Positions 36,019 to 46,146 of a stretch of 64,000 nt of DNA are shown here, piece by piece. The position numbers were made by a program, and so were the translations under genes. Position 1 is the first letter of the stretch. Each line of letters starts with the position of its first letter. The stretch lies in contig CALWUT010000006.1 of assembly GCA_944384825.1 (NCBI GenBank), forward strand, positions 1-64,000. Reading direction: 5' to 3'. The DNA is from an uncultured Clostridia bacterium (lineage in GTDB: Bacteria; Bacillota; Clostridia; Oscillospirales; Acutalibacteraceae). Under the pieces are notes generated by a model. That model did not search any database. It saw only the letters and a program-made list of their open reading frames with translations, and had not been told where the DNA came from.

Positions 36019-36693
36019 TTATTGCTTAGGTACTATTTCAAAAGGATTTTTGATTATTTTATTTTCTTCTATAGTTCCTCTAACCATAGAGTTGGGGTAA
36101 ATGGTAGTATTTCGGCCAATTATAGATCCTGGATTTAAAACTGTATTGCACCCTATTTCAGCATAATCTCCAACTATAGCTCCAAATTTGCGAAGATAAG
36201 TATTTATCTTCGCATTTTTAACTTTTACCTGAATGTTAGATTTATCGGATTTTACATTTGAAATTATTGCTCCGGCACCCATATGAGCTTTATAACCAAG
36301 TATAGAATCACCTATATAATTAAAGTGAGGTACTTGAACGTTATTGAAAAGTATGGAATTTTTAATTTCAGTAGAATTTCCGACAACTACGTTTTCTCCT
36401 ATTATTACGGAACCTCTAATAAACGCACAATGTCTAATTTGTGAACCCCCTTGAATTATAGTAGGAGCACTAATATATGCCGATTCAAAAACTTCAGCAT
36501 TTTTGGCGATCCATATTCCAGGTTTAGATTCTTTATATTCATTTTTAGGTAGCTGTGAACCGATTTTGAGTATATATTCTTTTATTTTAGGAATTACTTC
36601 CCAGGGAAACTGTGTATGCAAAAATAATTCTGATGATAAAGTTTGAGAAATATCTAATAAATTTTTAAAATTAATTAATTCATTTGGTAGCAT
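36019..36693 (-). CDS. Left-handed beta-helix (hexapeptide) acyl/nucleotidyl-transferase-like protein
   Basis: 224 residues. After a helical N-terminus (1-~55), the protein consists of hexapeptide repeats (IWIAKNAEVFESAYISAPTII, VIIGENVVVGNSTEI, AIVGDYAEIGCNTVLNPG), like the GlmU C-terminal domain. There is no pyrophosphorylase domain, so it is more likely an acetyl- or acyltransferase acting on a sugar. The ATG has no adjacent SD; TGGAGGTT lies 54 bases upstream across a hairpin. Confidence 0.7.
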   Translation of the reverse strand: MLPNELINFKNLLDISQTLSSELFLHTQFPWEVIPKIKEYILKIGSQLPKNEYKESKPGIWIAKNAEVFESAYISAPTIIQGGSQIRHCAFIRGSVIIGENVVVGNSTEIKNSILFNNVQVPHFNYIGDSILGYKAHMGAGAIISNVKSDKSNIQVKVKNAKINTYLRKFGAIVGDYAEIGCNTVLNPGSIIGRNTTIYPNSMVRGTIEENKIIKNPFEIVPKQ

Positions 36694-36754
36694 AAAAATA
36701 TAAAAGCAATCAACTTATAACCTTAAATTACAAGATGTGATTACTTAACCTCCA
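36694..36754 (-). promoter_or_regulatory. SD separated from the hexapeptide gene start by a hairpin
   Basis: On the minus strand TGGAGGTT (36754-36747) is followed directly by AAGTAATCA (36746-36738), which pairs with TGATTGCTT (36712-36704) over nine positions with one G-T. Ten bases then remain before the ATG, giving near-normal spacing if folded. Confidence 0.55.
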
Positions 36755-36775
36755 TTATTATATATTTTAGTTAAG

Positions 36776-37474
36776 TTATTTTTCCATGTGAGATATTGGA
36801 AATGAAATAATAAATTCCGTATATTGATTTAAAGCACTAGTTACGTTTATACTGCCATTATATTCCCTGACAATATCATTCGCTATAGCAAGCCCCAGTC
36901 CGGCACCCTCAACACTTAGTTTTTTAGATATGCTGGATCTATAGTACTTATTAAACACTTCTCCTATTTCATTCTCCGGTATTCCGATTCCAGTATCACG
37001 TATCTTAACGAATACTTTTTCATTTTCTTCATACACGTCTATAAATATTTTACCATATTCTTTATTATACTTTATTGCATTTTCTATTATATTAGTTAAA
37101 ATACGGGACATTTTGTCTTCCGGTATAGATACATAAATATTTTTGGAACGGATATTTATCTTTATGTCTATATTTCGTTTACGAGCAAGAGGGGTAAGTT
37201 CTTTAACGTGCTTATCTATTTGTATGTTTAGATTGCAGATATTATTATTGTATTTACTATCCCCTTTACAAACATACAATATATTATTTACCATTCTAAG
37301 AAGTTTTTGAGATTCTTCTAAAATAATATCATAGAATTCAAGAGTTGATTTTTTGTCGTAGGATCCTTGCTTTAAAAGCTCTATAAATCCCATAATGGAA
37401 GTTATAGGAGTTTTCAAGTCATGAACAATGTCTTTTAAATTAGAATTATTGTAATTATTATTAAAATTTTCCAT
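36776..37474 (-). CDS. Cytoplasmic sensor histidine kinase
   Basis: 232 residues from ATG 37474 (TAGGAGGTTT upstream). It has HisKA box VHDLKTPITSIMGFIELL (phospho-His near residue 19) and an HATPase domain with N box NIIENAIKYNKEYG, G1 RDTGIGIP and G2 GAGLGLAIA. No membrane segment and no input domain: the protein is only the catalytic core, so its signal must come from a partner. Encoded downstream of its likely response regulator. Confidence 0.88.
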   Translation of the reverse strand: MENFNNNYNNSNLKDIVHDLKTPITSIMGFIELLKQGSYDKKSTLEFYDIILEESQKLLRMVNNILYVCKGDSKYNNNICNLNIQIDKHVKELTPLARKRNIDIKINIRSKNIYVSIPEDKMSRILTNIIENAIKYNKEYGKIFIDVYEENEKVFVKIRDTGIGIPENEIGEVFNKYYRSSISKKLSVEGAGLGLAIANDIVREYNGSINVTSALNQYTEFIISFPISHMEK

Positions 37475-37476
37475 AA

Positions 37477-37529
37477 ACCTCCTAAGCGACAATCTTAATT
37501 TATTAGAGATTGTCGCTTGTTACCTCCTA
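37477..37529 (-). promoter_or_regulatory. Perfect 12-bp hairpin flanked by two SD copies
   Basis: AAGCGACAATCT (37484-37495) and AGATTGTCGCTT (37507-37518) form a perfect stem with an 11-base loop. On the minus strand TAGGAGGT occurs both before it (37529-37522) and after it (37484-37477); the second copy serves the kinase start. Confidence 0.75.
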
Positions 37530-37547
37530 CTGCTTTTAAAAAATTAC

Positions 37548-38270
37548 TTAAATTTCGTCCTCAGAAGCAAACCTGTAACCCACTCCTCTTACTGTAAGGA
37601 TATAACGAGGATTCTCCGAATCATCTTCTATTTTTTGACGTAAATACCTAATATGCACATCTACTGTCCTTGCGTCTCCTGTAAATTCAATATCCCATAC
37701 TTTTTCCATTAACTGATCTCTATTTAAAACTCTTCCTTTACTTAACATTAAAGAAGTAAGAAGATCAAATTCTTTCATAGTAAGATCGATAAATTTGCCT
37801 TGTTTTGCTACCGTACGACGTGCTAAATTTACCGTTATTCCTCCACAGGTTATAATATCATTATTACTGGGAGTTATATTTAAGTATTCACTTCTTCTAA
37901 TTACTGCCTTTACTCGCGCACATAATTCTTTTAAGCTAAAAGGCTTGGTAATATAATCATCTGCTCCCATTTCCAGACCTAACACACAGTCAACTTCATC
38001 ATTTCGAGCTGTCAAAAGTATAATAGGAATAGCTTTAGTGGTTTTATCGAGTTTTAAACGTCCACAAACGCTTAATCCATCGGGAGCGGGCATAACCCAA
38101 TCTAAAACTATAGCATTCGGGGAACGACGCTGAATAGCTTTGAGTAATTCGTCTCCTCCGGAAAATTCCTGAGTTTCAAATCCATACTCTTTTAAAGCTA
38201 AAGAAGCAAGTCTTCTTATATTTGGTTCATCGTCCACCACATAAACTAATCCTGTTTCTGATTCTGACAT
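37548..38270 (-). CDS. OmpR-family response regulator
   Basis: 240 residues from ATG 38270; GTG 38282 is an alternative close to the SD. Receiver with DDE acidic pair, phospho-acceptor Asp in VLDWVMPAPDG and Lys in YITKPFS. Winged-helix DNA-binding domain ends RYILTVRGVGYRF. It partners the kinase just downstream. Resembles PhoP/YycF-type regulators; targets unknown. Confidence 0.92.
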   Translation of the reverse strand: MSESETGLVYVVDDEPNIRRLASLALKEYGFETQEFSGGDELLKAIQRRSPNAIVLDWVMPAPDGLSVCGRLKLDKTTKAIPIILLTARNDEVDCVLGLEMGADDYITKPFSLKELCARVKAVIRRSEYLNITPSNNDIITCGGITVNLARRTVAKQGKFIDLTMKEFDLLTSLMLSKGRVLNRDQLMEKVWDIEFTGDARTVDVHIRYLRQKIEDDSENPRYILTVRGVGYRFASEDEI

Positions 38271-38767
38271 AAATTGACACACTCTCCTGTTCGATTTTTA
38301 TAGTAAAAAAGTTAAAATTAAAATATTAATCTGTTAATTTTAGAACCGTATTTAACAGAATGTTTATATATTTTAACACTTTTAAATTATAATATAAATG
38401 AAAAATAAAAACAAGCAGTTTGACAATATTTGTTGCATATATCTAATTTATGTGGATAAGTAGTCTATAAAAATAATATAAATTGAAAATAATTATTCGA
38501 TTTTTGCACATAAAAAAATAAATTTAATATTTAAAACTAAAATTTATTTATTAGGCGTTGATGATTATTACATTTAAAAAAAATTAAACATATTAAGTTA
38601 TAAGCTAATTTGTTATTTTTGTATATGTTTCTATTTATATTATTATTTATAAATTTTAAATATTTAAACTGATTATTTGGATTATTGAACCTTTACTCTA
38701 TTTCTGTTAAAATAATGAGGATAAAAAATATCTATAAATTTCACATAGTTATTAGGAGGAGTTAATA
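38271..38767. other. Long AT-rich divergent intergenic region
   Basis: No gene seen on either strand. It holds TTGACA (38420-38425) with TCTAAT (38442-38447), spacer 16, and nearer the gene TTGAAC (38685-38690) with TAAAAT (38708-38713), spacer 17, both pointing to miaB. Confidence 0.5.
38685..38713 (+). promoter_or_regulatory. Promoter of the miaB-mutSL-miaA block
   Basis: TTGAAC (38685-38690), 17-base spacer, TAAAAT (38708-38713), 55 bases before the TTG start of miaB. Confidence 0.5.
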
Positions 38768-40186
38768 TTGTCGGAATTTGTCAAAATATATTCATATGGG
38801 GGAGTTCAAGAAGAATATTGTAAAAAAATCAATAAAATATATCATGAAATTATGAAGATTGAAAAGCCGGTAGCTTACGTCAAAACTTATGGTTGTCAGC
38901 AAAATGTCTCAGATAGTGAAAAGCTTAAAGGTATGCTTTCAGAGATGGGTTTTACGATTTCTTGTGATTGTGACAAAGCGGATATTATCCTTTTTAATAC
39001 ATGTGCAATAAGAGAAAACGCAGAAAATAAAGTTTTCGGAAATTTGGGAAGAGTTAAAGCCATTAAAAAGAAAAATCCTAATACTATTATAATTTTATGC
39101 GGATGCATGACTGAACAAGAACCAGTAGTGCAAAAAATAAAATTAATGTATCCTTTTGTAGACCTAATATTTGGTACTCATTCAGCACAAGAATTTCCTA
39201 AAATGCTTTACGATATACTTAACAAAAACAGCTCTAAAGGTAAGCTTGTTCATATTATAAATAAAGAAGATTCTATATTGGAAAATGCACCATTAATAAG
39301 AAATAATAAAATAAAAGCATTTATATCTATAATGTCTGGATGTAATAACTTTTGCTCTTACTGTATAGTACCGTATGTAAGGGGACGGGAAAGAAGTCGT
39401 AGGCCTGAAGCAATAATTAAAGAATTTAAACTTCTTTTGGAAAAAGGATATAAAGATTTAACCTTACTCGGTCAAAACGTAAACTCTTATGGAAAGGATT
39501 TGGAAGAGCAAATCAATTTTCCTAGTTTACTTAAAAAACTAGATGATTTTAAATACGAATATAAAATAAGATTCATGACGTCTCATCCGAAAGACGCTAC
39601 TAAAGAATTAGTTGACGTTATAGCAAACAGTAAACATATTGCTCGAAATATTCATCTGCCTGTTCAATCCGGGAGCAACCAAATCTTAAAAAGGATGAAT
39701 AGAAAATACACTAAAGAGTCTTACTTGGAAATAATTGAATATGCAAAAGAAAAAATTCCTAATGTAACTTTTTCAAGTGATATAATTGTAGGCTTTCCAG
39801 GTGAAACGTACGAAGATTTTTGTGAAACACTAGAGCTTATAAAAAATGTGAAATTTTCTTCGCTCTTTACTTTTATTTACTCTCCTAGGGAAGGTACGCC
39901 TGCTGCTACGCTTCCGGATCCTGTTTCAAAAAAAGAAAAAACCAAATGGCTCCTAGAGCTTTTAAAAGTACAAGAAAGCATATCGCAAGAGATTTGTAAA
40001 AAAATGGTAGGCAGGGAAGAAAGAGTTCTCGCTGAAAACTATATAGAAAATGAGAAATGTTTGATGTGTCGAAGCGATGGTAATATAATATTAAAAGTTC
40101 CGAGCAATACTGATTTGAGCGGAGAATTTATAAATGTAAATATTGTAGATTCTGCACGGGAGTCGTTAATGGGAAGCTTGATATAA
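38768..40186 (+). CDS. miaB: tRNA-2-methylthio-N6-dimethylallyladenosine synthase
   Basis: 472 residues, TTG start behind AGGAGG. MTTase N-terminal cluster cysteines in KTYGCQQN, NTCAIRENAENK and LCGCMTEQ, then the radical SAM motif CNNFCSYC and a C-terminal TRAM domain. It methylthiolates i6A37 of tRNA, whose isopentenyl group is added by miaA in the same block. Start gives a slightly long N-terminus. Confidence 0.95.
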   Translation: MSEFVKIYSYGGVQEEYCKKINKIYHEIMKIEKPVAYVKTYGCQQNVSDSEKLKGMLSEMGFTISCDCDKADIILFNTCAIRENAENKVFGNLGRVKAIKKKNPNTIIILCGCMTEQEPVVQKIKLMYPFVDLIFGTHSAQEFPKMLYDILNKNSSKGKLVHIINKEDSILENAPLIRNNKIKAFISIMSGCNNFCSYCIVPYVRGRERSRRPEAIIKEFKLLLEKGYKDLTLLGQNVNSYGKDLEEQINFPSLLKKLDDFKYEYKIRFMTSHPKDATKELVDVIANSKHIARNIHLPVQSGSNQILKRMNRKYTKESYLEIIEYAKEKIPNVTFSSDIIVGFPGETYEDFCETLELIKNVKFSSLFTFIYSPREGTPAATLPDPVSKKEKTKWLLELLKVQESISQEICKKMVGREERVLAENYIENEKCLMCRSDGNIILKVPSNTDLSGEFINVNIVDSARESLMGSLI

Positions 40187-40211
40187 TTTTAATAAAATAA
40201 GGAGTTCAAAA

Positions 40212-40625
40212 ATGGAAGACTTAATAAATTTAGCTCGAGAAATAGGATTTGCAATTCAAAATAATGATTATTATATAGAGTTTAAAATTAAAGAACAAAA
40301 CATGCAATGTAATAAAGAGCTTCAAAAAACTATAGAAGAATTTAATTTAAAAAAAGCTGATTTAAACCTGGAGATTTCTAAAGCAGAGTCGGATATTAAA
40401 AAAATCGATAAGCTTAATAAGGAAATTGGAGATCTATATCAAGCTATAATATCAAACGAAGCTATGAAAGAATATAATAGATCTAAAGAAAAGTTTAACC
40501 AAATACTTAAGCAAATAAGCTTAATAATAAATAAATCAGCTGAAGGTCAAGATCCGTATTCAATTAGCATTGAGGAACATGAAGAATGCCAAGGAAGCTG
40601 TTCATCATGCAGCGGATGTAGTTAA
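40212..40625 (+). CDS. YlbF/YmcA family protein with Cys-rich tail
   Basis: 137 residues, AAGGAG before the ATG. All-helical YlbF-type domain (LAREIGFAIQNND, EEFNLKKADLNLEIS) with a tail EECQGSCSSCSGCS. In Bacillus the related RicA (YmcA), RicF and RicT form a complex that binds iron-sulphur clusters and alters RNA decay and differentiation; ymcA likewise follows miaB (ymcB). Tail cysteines could serve the cluster. Which member of the trio it corresponds to is uncertain. Confidence 0.75.
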   Translation: MEDLINLAREIGFAIQNNDYYIEFKIKEQNMQCNKELQKTIEEFNLKKADLNLEISKAESDIKKIDKLNKEIGDLYQAIISNEAMKEYNRSKEKFNQILKQISLIINKSAEGQDPYSISIEEHEECQGSCSSCSGCS

Positions 40626-40654
40626 ATATTCTTATTTTAAGGATGTGCAAAAAA

Positions 40655-43270
40655 TTGATTAGTGTTGGTTCACCTATGATGCGTCAGTACATTAACATAA
40701 AAAATAAATACCAAGACAGCATATTATTTTTTCGTTTGGGCGATTTTTATGAAATGTTCTTTGAAGATGCAAAATTAGTTTCTAAAGAGCTTGATCTTAC
40801 TCTAACAGGAAAAGACTATGGTAAAGAAGAACGTGCGCCTATGTGCGGCATTCCATACCATAGTTGTGAAATGTATATTGCAAGACTTGTATCAAAGGGA
40901 TATAAAATTGCAATTTGCGACCAAGTAGGAAATGTTAATGAAGTTAAAGGATTGGTAAAAAGAGAAGTAGTAAGAGTAATAACTCCCGGAACTGTTATTG
41001 AAGGAAGTATGCTTGATGAGTCCAAAAATAATTATATATGTTCGCTTTATTCTTCAGATTCTCTTTCCGGAATAGGTATTTCATTTTGCGATGTTTCAAC
41101 CGGAGAACTAAAAGTAACAGAAGTGTTTGGAGATACTAACGAACTTATAAGCCAGACTAAAACTGAACTTGGTAAATTTAGTCCCAAAGAAATTTTAGTT
41201 AATTTAAGACCTGAACTTTACACACCTTTATGTCAATTTATTAATGATAAGCTTAATTGCAGTTTGGAAACGGTAAAAGAAAATCTAACTTACGATTACT
41301 GCTGTAACAGTATTAAAAAACATTTTAAGTATCAAACTTTAAAGGGATCAAAATTGGAAAACAAGATATGCTCTATAATAAGCATAGCACATCTTTTAGA
41401 ATATTTGAAATCTACTCAAAAAGGCAGCCTAAGCAATATTAACGTTCCAATCTTTTACGATAAGTCTGAATATATGGGTCTTGATCTTAATACAATAAGA
41501 AATCTCGAACTTTTGGAAACCATTCGAACAGGTTCAAAAAAAGGATCTCTTTTATGGGTTATGGACAAAACCAGAACTGCAATGGGCAAACGGCTTTTAA
41601 GATCTTGGATCGAAAGACCCCTTCTTGATAAAAACAAAATCTTAAAAAGACAAGCCGCAGTAGAAGAACTTTATCAAAATCCAATTTTGACAGGAAATTT
41701 AAACGAAACTCTTTCCAATATTCATGATATTCAAAGGTTAATGACGAAAATCTCTTATGCTTCTGCTAATGCAAGAGATTTAAAAGCTTTTTCTTCTGCT
41801 ATTGGAAAGCTTCCTAGAATAAAGCTGTTGCTAAGTCAAACTTCAACTGATTTTTTCAGAAAAATGTACAGTATGTTTGATACTTTAAGCGATATACATA
41901 ATTTAATAGAAAGCGCTATATGTGATGAGCCTGCGGCCACTATAAGGGAAGGCGGAATTATTAAAGACGATTATAGCGAAGAAGTAGATTCTCTTAGAAA
42001 AGATATGTACGGAGGAGAAGAAATAAAGCGTGAGCTTGAGAAAAAAGAACGTAAAAAAACAGGAATACCTAAACTTAAAATTAATCATAATAAAGTCTTT
42101 GGATATTACATTGAAGTGACTAATTCTTTTAAGCATCTTGTTCCCAAAAATTACATAAGGAAGCAAACTCTTACTAACTGTGAAAGATACATAACAGAGG
42201 AAATAAAAGAATTAGAAATCAGAATATTGAACGCTAGAGATAAAATAAATGAAACAGAATATAAAATATTTGAAGAAATAAGAAATAAAGTTGCAGAAAA
42301 TTTTTCAAGGGTTATGTCTGTATCAAATATAATTGCCGCTTTGGATGTAATTAGGTCTTTAGCGGAAATAGCTTCAACAAATAATTATATAAAACCGGAC
42401 ATTAACGAACTGGATGGTATAGTAATTAATCAAGGTAGGCATCCTGTGGTAGAAACTTTAGTCAAAGATGGGGCATTTGTTCCAAACGATGTAACGTTAG
42501 ATAATAAAGAAAATACTATCGCCATAATTACAGGCCCAAATATGGCAGGAAAATCTACTTATATGCGTCAAACAGCATTAATTGTACTTATGGCTCAAAT
42601 GGGATCATTTGTACCTGCTTCGGAAGCTCACATAGGAATAGTTGATAATATTTTTACAAGGATAGGCGCTTCCGACGATCTGGCTTCCGGAAATTCTACA
42701 TTTATGGTAGAAATGAGTGAGGTGGCAGAGATAATAAAAAGTTCTACCTATAAAAGTCTGCTTATCCTTGACGAAATAGGGCGCGGTACTTCCACATTTG
42801 ACGGAATGAGTATTGCAAGAGCAGTGCTTGAATACGTATCGGATAAAAGAAAATTAGGAGCAAAAACTTTATTTGCAACGCACTATCATGAACTTACAAG
42901 TATAACTCACGAATTTAACAATATAAAAAATTACAATATAGCTGTAAAAAAATTAGGAGACGAAATAATATTCTTACGTACTGTTATTCCAGGAGCTTCA
43001 GACGATAGTTATGGGATTGAAGTTGCCAAACTTGCCGGTTTACCTGATTCTATAATATCAAGAGCTAAAGAAATACTAATTAAAACAGAAGGAATTTCAA
43101 ATATTCCACAATTTTATCCGGAAAACTTAAGTAATTTAAATCATATACCTCCTGAGACTGAAGAAATTATGAGAGAATTGAAAAATTTGAATATAAGTAC
43201 TTTAACACCTATTGAGTCTATAAACGTACTATATAAACTTATAAATCTAGCTCAAAAAGCTAAAAATTAA
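40655..43270 (+). CDS. mutS: DNA mismatch repair protein MutS
   Basis: 871 residues from TTG 40655; ATG 40643 is possible but touches the AAGG. Mismatch-reading motif FFRLGDFYEMF near the N-terminus, ATPase domain with GPNMAGKSTYMRQ, DEIGRGTSTFDG and ATHYHEL. Full length. mutL follows at 43295. Confidence 0.97.
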   Translation: MISVGSPMMRQYINIKNKYQDSILFFRLGDFYEMFFEDAKLVSKELDLTLTGKDYGKEERAPMCGIPYHSCEMYIARLVSKGYKIAICDQVGNVNEVKGLVKREVVRVITPGTVIEGSMLDESKNNYICSLYSSDSLSGIGISFCDVSTGELKVTEVFGDTNELISQTKTELGKFSPKEILVNLRPELYTPLCQFINDKLNCSLETVKENLTYDYCCNSIKKHFKYQTLKGSKLENKICSIISIAHLLEYLKSTQKGSLSNINVPIFYDKSEYMGLDLNTIRNLELLETIRTGSKKGSLLWVMDKTRTAMGKRLLRSWIERPLLDKNKILKRQAAVEELYQNPILTGNLNETLSNIHDIQRLMTKISYASANARDLKAFSSAIGKLPRIKLLLSQTSTDFFRKMYSMFDTLSDIHNLIESAICDEPAATIREGGIIKDDYSEEVDSLRKDMYGGEEIKRELEKKERKKTGIPKLKINHNKVFGYYIEVTNSFKHLVPKNYIRKQTLTNCERYITEEIKELEIRILNARDKINETEYKIFEEIRNKVAENFSRVMSVSNIIAALDVIRSLAEIASTNNYIKPDINELDGIVINQGRHPVVETLVKDGAFVPNDVTLDNKENTIAIITGPNMAGKSTYMRQTALIVLMAQMGSFVPASEAHIGIVDNIFTRIGASDDLASGNSTFMVEMSEVAEIIKSSTYKSLLILDEIGRGTSTFDGMSIARAVLEYVSDKRKLGAKTLFATHYHELTSITHEFNNIKNYNIAVKKLGDEIIFLRTVIPGASDDSYGIEVAKLAGLPDSIISRAKEILIKTEGISNIPQFYPENLSNLNHIPPETEEIMRELKNLNISTLTPIESINVLYKLINLAQKAKN

Positions 43271-43294
43271 GGAGAATAATTTCAGAAGCAGTTT

Positions 43295-45184
43295 ATGAAA
43301 AGAATTAATATTTTAGATAGTCAAACAGCTCAATTAATTGCAGCAGGAGAAATTGCAGAAAATCCTGCTTCAGTTGTAAAAGAACTTATGGAAAATTCTA
43401 TAGATGCCGGTGCAAGGAGAATTATAGTAGAAATAAACGGCGGAGGAATAAAGCTAATAAAAGTTTCCGACAATGGTCATGGAATTTATCGTGACGACGT
43501 AATAAATGCTTTCGAAAGACACGGAACCAGTAAATTAACTAATTCTAATGATATAAACAAAATTTCTTCATTAGGATTTCGTGGAGAAGCACTCGCTTCT
43601 ATAGGCGCAGTGTCAAAAGTCGAACTTTTGACAAGATCACGGGAAGAAAATTTAGGAACGCATATGTGTGTAAAAGCAGGAAAGTATAGTGAAATTCATG
43701 ACGCCGGGTGCCCTTATGGAACTGTTGTAAGTGTAAGAGATCTTTTTTATAACGTGCCTGCTAGAATGAAATTTTTGAAAAGCGAGGTCGCGGAAGGTAA
43801 CAAAATTGCAGCTCTTATAGATAAACTTGCTCTTTCACATCCTGAAGTGTTTTTTAAACTTGTTAGGGATAATAAGCAAATTTTGTGCACGCCGGGAGAC
43901 GGAAAAATTTCGTCTACAGTATATTCTGTTTACGGCAAAGAATTTTTCGATGGTATGGTACCTGTAAATTATGAATTTAATGGAATAAAACTTGAAGGAT
44001 ATATAAGTAAACCGGAAAAATGTAGAATCGGAAGAAATATGCAAAGCTTTTTCGTAAATGGTAGGATGGTTAAGTGTAAATTGGCAATTACTGCCCTTGA
44101 AGAAGCTTTTAAAAACTCTATAATGGTTGGTAAAAAACCTTATTGTGTACTTTATTTAAAACTTTCTTATGAACTTGTAGACGTTAATGTTCATCCTTCA
44201 AAAATAGAAGTTAAATTTGCAAATGAAGAAGACGTTTCTGAAGCGATATATTCAGGAGTTAAATTTGCTCTTGACCAATATAATCTGAAAACGTGTCCTC
44301 TTGGGAAAACTAAAAATAATAATTCGTCTTCTAATAATCTAGATACGGATAAAGTTTTAAAGTTTTCGAAAGAATTAAATAGCATTAATTATAATCATTT
44401 GGGCAATAAATCTGAAAGTATAAAAAATTTAGTCTGTTCCGAACCAAAAGGTTGTCTAAATATTTCTCACTTAAATGGTGAGTATAAGTCTCAAGATGCT
44501 CCGCTTTATGAAAATTTTGAATTGAAAATAAAAAAACATAATCCTATAGAGAAATATAATAGTTCTGAAGTTATAAAACAGTCCAAAATTTCGATTGATT
44601 TTAATCTAAATGAGATAAAATTAATAGGGGAAGCTTTTAGTTGTTACATTATACTTCAGCAGAAAGAAAGTCTTATACTAATAGACAAGCATGCTGCTCA
44701 TGAACGTATAATATTTGAAAATCTCAAAAATCAGAATTATAAACGTAATTCTCAAATGCTTTTAAATCCTTTAAGTATAGTTTTAGATAAACGGGAGTAT
44801 TCGGCAGTAATAGAAAGTTTAGATTTATTCTATAAAGCAGGATATGAAATATTAGATGGTGGTGGTGATGGATCCGGTAAGATAAAAGTTAAAAGTATGC
44901 CTATGTATGAAGAACTTGATGGTTTAGAAAATTCAGTTATAGAGATTGCAAATTACTTAGTGGAAAATAGAAAAAATACAAATCCTAAAAAACTCGAATG
45001 GCTTTATCATAATATAGCATGCAAAGGTGCTATAAAAGCGGGCAAGAAAACTTCAAAAGATGAAATATTAAACCTAGTGAAAATTCTTTTGGATAATCCA
45101 AATTTAAAATATTGTCCCCATGGAAGGCCAATATATTTGGAGTTTAGCAAAAAATTTATTGAACAACAGTTTAAAAGGATATGA
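43295..45184 (+). CDS. mutL: DNA mismatch repair protein MutL
   Basis: 629 residues. GHKL ATPase motifs ELMENSIDAG, DNGHGI and GFRGEALASI are intact. The C-terminal region ends with CPHGRPIYLEF, the conserved CPHGRP of MutL; the endonuclease DQHA-type segment reads LIDKHAAHERI, with Lys in place of Gln. GGAG lies 20 bases before the ATG, which is long; an in-frame stop excludes an earlier start. Confidence 0.95.
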   Translation: MKRINILDSQTAQLIAAGEIAENPASVVKELMENSIDAGARRIIVEINGGGIKLIKVSDNGHGIYRDDVINAFERHGTSKLTNSNDINKISSLGFRGEALASIGAVSKVELLTRSREENLGTHMCVKAGKYSEIHDAGCPYGTVVSVRDLFYNVPARMKFLKSEVAEGNKIAALIDKLALSHPEVFFKLVRDNKQILCTPGDGKISSTVYSVYGKEFFDGMVPVNYEFNGIKLEGYISKPEKCRIGRNMQSFFVNGRMVKCKLAITALEEAFKNSIMVGKKPYCVLYLKLSYELVDVNVHPSKIEVKFANEEDVSEAIYSGVKFALDQYNLKTCPLGKTKNNNSSSNNLDTDKVLKFSKELNSINYNHLGNKSESIKNLVCSEPKGCLNISHLNGEYKSQDAPLYENFELKIKKHNPIEKYNSSEVIKQSKISIDFNLNEIKLIGEAFSCYIILQQKESLILIDKHAAHERIIFENLKNQNYKRNSQMLLNPLSIVLDKREYSAVIESLDLFYKAGYEILDGGGDGSGKIKVKSMPMYEELDGLENSVIEIANYLVENRKNTNPKKLEWLYHNIACKGAIKAGKKTSKDEILNLVKILLDNPNLKYCPHGRPIYLEFSKKFIEQQFKRI

Positions 45185-45190
45185 AACTGA

Positions 45191-46138
45191 ATGAAAAATC
45201 AAAAAATAAAGATTGTAAGTATAGTAGGCCCTACAGCGTCCGGAAAAACCAAGCTTTCTACCGAGCTTGCTGAAAAATTTAAAGGAGAAATTATATCTGC
45301 AGACTCAATGCAAATTTACAAAGAATTTAATATTTTAAGCGCTAAGCCTAGTAAAAAGGAACTTCAAAAAGTTAACCATCATCTTGTAAATATAGTTTCG
45401 ATAAAAGAAGAGTTTAGTGTTGCAAAGTTTATCAGTCTTGCTCATGACTGTATAAAAAAGGTTTACCTAAAAGGTAAACTTCCTTTTGTTGTTGGGGGTA
45501 CAGGTTTATACATAGATTCTTTAATAAGAGATATAAAATTCGAGTCCGCAGATATTGTTGAAGATCATTATAACTTAATAAAAACTTTTGAATCGCTTTC
45601 AGGAGTTGAACTTATGGAAATTCTTAAAAAAATAGACCCTGAAAGTTCAAAAAAAATTCATGTTAATAATACTAAACGAATATTAAGAGCAGTTAAATTT
45701 TTTTATTCATTTGGTTATCCTATTTCAACCCAGGCCGAGCAATCTAAAAATATAGTTTCCCGATATGAAGTATGTAAAATAGGAATAAGTTTTAGAAATA
45801 GAGAATTAATGTATGAGAAGATAGAAAATCGTGTAGAAGAAATGTTTAAAAGCGGAATTATTAAAGAAGTAGAAAATTTGAGAAACACTAAATTAAGTAA
45901 AACCGCTAAATCTGCAATTGGGTATAACGAAATCGTAAATTACCTTGAAAATCCTCAATCAGTAACTTTAGAAAGCGTAATGGAGAGTATAAAAAAATCT
46001 ACAAGGCACTATGCTAAACGCCAGCTTACTTGGTTTAAACGTGATAAAGAAATAAATTGGATATATTTAGATGATTATAAGAATTTTTCAGAAGTTACAG
46101 ATTGTTCTAAGGAAATCATCAAAAATTTTATATGGTGA
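45191..46138 (+). CDS. miaA: tRNA dimethylallyltransferase
   Basis: 315 residues. P-loop SIVGPTASGKTKLS, then ISADSMQIYKEF and VGGTGLYIDSL, all standard. It adds dimethylallyl to A37, the substrate of MiaB. Begins 6 bases after mutL, so co-translated. Confidence 0.96.
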   Translation: MKNQKIKIVSIVGPTASGKTKLSTELAEKFKGEIISADSMQIYKEFNILSAKPSKKELQKVNHHLVNIVSIKEEFSVAKFISLAHDCIKKVYLKGKLPFVVGGTGLYIDSLIRDIKFESADIVEDHYNLIKTFESLSGVELMEILKKIDPESSKKIHVNNTKRILRAVKFFYSFGYPISTQAEQSKNIVSRYEVCKIGISFRNRELMYEKIENRVEEMFKSGIIKEVENLRNTKLSKTAKSAIGYNEIVNYLENPQSVTLESVMESIKKSTRHYAKRQLTWFKRDKEINWIYLDDYKNFSEVTDCSKEIIKNFIW

Positions 46139-46146
46139 GTGAAATT

